This document shows, piece by piece, positions 63,339-64,000 of a DNA stretch of 64,000 nt. The position numbers and the translations under genes were made by a program. The stretch's first letter is position 1, and each line of letters opens with the position of its first letter. The notes beneath the pieces were generated by a model. That model did no database searches and was not told where the DNA came from. It was given only the letters and a program-made list of their open reading frames with translations. This DNA comes from Phycisphaeraceae bacterium. GTDB lineage: Bacteria; Planctomycetota; Phycisphaerae; Phycisphaerales; Phycisphaeraceae. Where the stretch lies: NCBI GenBank assembly GCA_020851465.1, contig JADZCR010000002.1, positions 1 through 64,000 on the forward strand, in the 5' to 3' direction.

Positions 63339-64000
63339 ATGTCAGACGTTGTACCCCCCACTCTCTGCGCCCAAGGAAATATTCGCGGCTCATTCACACT
63401 CGAAGGCGACATCGCGCTGACCGGATCATTCACCGGCTCGGTGGTCGTCACAGGAGAACTTACCGTCGGCAAGGACGCCAGAGTTCAGGGAAAAATCGTA
63501 GCTGAATCGCTGATCGTGGCAGGACAGTTTGATGGCGAGGCGCAGGCGGCCGGCCGGGTGACGCTGCGCAACGGTGCCTCCTTCTCAGGCAAACTGGTAT
63601 GCGCAAGCCTGTTGATTGATGAAGGGGCGAAACTGGAAGGCCGGGTCCGGGTCGGTCTCGATCCGGTAAACAAGGCAGGCGAACAGGATCAGGTCATTGC
63701 CTCCGATTCCAACCACGAAGATGGGGCTGCGGTTGCCGCGTCTCTTCCTGCGATGCCGATCGATCTGACGAGTGAACCCTTCGATGCCACGATCGAGGTG
63801 CAGATTGATCGTGAAACTGCGGATGACCTGGAGCCGCGAGTTGATCCGTTGCGCGTTGTAACGGTCCATTCGGGGAATTCAGGCAAGAGGGACCTGTACA
63901 ACAGCGTCAAAAGTGATGACACACGGGAAGTGGAGATAAAGAGCGGGGAGGCGGCCGCCGATGCGCCTGCCCTCCCAGAGGTGCGCATCGGCAGTGCCGC
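63339..64000 (+). CDS. Bactofilin-family cytoskeletal protein, 5' part
   Basis: The frame opens with ATG 63339 and is still open at the window end, so the protein is at least 220 residues. Residues about 10-105 form the bactofilin beta-helix with evenly spaced Gly/Val/Leu coils (ITLxGSFTG-like LTGSFTGSVVVTGELTVGKD, ARVQGKIVAESLIVAG, ASFSGKLVCASLLIDEGAKLEG). The rest is a long charged, low-complexity tail rich in Asp, Glu and Ala. Bactofilins polymerise without nucleotide and organise cell-envelope sites, for example in shape or stalk formation. The C-terminal end is not visible. Confidence 0.88.
   Translation, partial: MSDVVPPTLCAQGNIRGSFTLEGDIALTGSFTGSVVVTGELTVGKDARVQGKIVAESLIVAGQFDGEAQAAGRVTLRNGASFSGKLVCASLLIDEGAKLEGRVRVGLDPVNKAGEQDQVIASDSNHEDGAAVAASLPAMPIDLTSEPFDATIEVQIDRETADDLEPRVDPLRVVTVHSGNSGKRDLYNSVKSDDTREVEIKSGEAAADAPALPEVRIGSA

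Noticed and set aside
1..64000. CRISPR array, prophage, insertion sequence or rRNA operon
   Set aside because: I looked for regular repeats, transposase or integrase motifs and rRNA-like sequence and saw none.

Overview
This 64 kb window looks like a chromosome segment from a planctomycete, most likely class Phycisphaerae. That placement is inferred from gene content, with no marker-gene phylogeny behind it. The clues are PEP-CTERM proteins, several type-II-pseudopilin-like secreted proteins (FTLVELLVVI leaders), membrane proteins ending in a CxxCGYDLSG...CPECG zinc ribbon, BNR/sialidase-like and beta-helix glycan-active proteins, a FlgI-like lipoprotein and many orphan housekeeping genes. 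Genes are dense on both strands. I see no rRNA, phage, insertion sequence or CRISPR array. There is one tRNA (Lys, TTT).

Layout. 1-1.9 kb: end of a PEP-CTERM protein and two pseudopilin-like proteins. 1.9-7.3 kb: DEVD-box RNA helicase, alanine racemase, BNR/sialidase-like protein, zinc-ribbon membrane protein. 7.3-17.3 kb: SMC, a FlgI/HEAT lipoprotein, Hpt, a PH-domain membrane protein, HisD, DprA. 17.5-23.8 kb: a second sialidase-like protein, several unrecognised membrane and HEAT-like proteins, and a large secreted protein. 24.2-25.8 kb: tRNA-Lys, a MOSC protein, a candidate small structured RNA and an ANTAR response regulator. 26-36.3 kb: a co-directional glycan synthesis and export cluster (Wzm/Wzt ABC exporter, GT8-like protein, acyltransferase-methyltransferase fusion, methyltransferases, tandem GT2 fusion, GT4, and a GT2 that has lost its active-site residues). 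36.4-46.7 kb: information processing and core metabolism (RpoD, DnaG, L28, Fmt, Def, HU/IHF, BioF, pyrophosphatase, acyltransferase). 46.8-55.6 kb: AEC carrier, SthA transhydrogenase, HerA/DUF87-type ATPase, YhcH family, chromate transporter, small lipoprotein, NeuB-SAF. 55.7-63 kb: a beta-helix protein, two pseudopilin-like proteins, an AraC regulator and a PEP-CTERM protein. The last gene is a bactofilin cut by the window end.

How it fits together. The 26-36 kb cluster reads as a pathway that assembles a modified polysaccharide on the cytoplasmic side and exports it through Wzm/Wzt. The right-end locus looks like a glycan-responsive secretome module under an AraC regulator. A two-part site (ATGGAWATAT, 20 bp, ATGGAATAAA) occurs upstream of both the AraC gene and the PEP-CTERM gene, and the same core appears as an inverted repeat upstream of the second sialidase-like gene. 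This suggests a small regulon.

The best leads are that shared operator, the degenerate GT2 next to its intact relative, the multi-domain fusions of the glycan cluster, the FlgI-HEAT lipoprotein without flagellar genes, and a candidate small RNA beside an ANTAR RNA-binding regulator.
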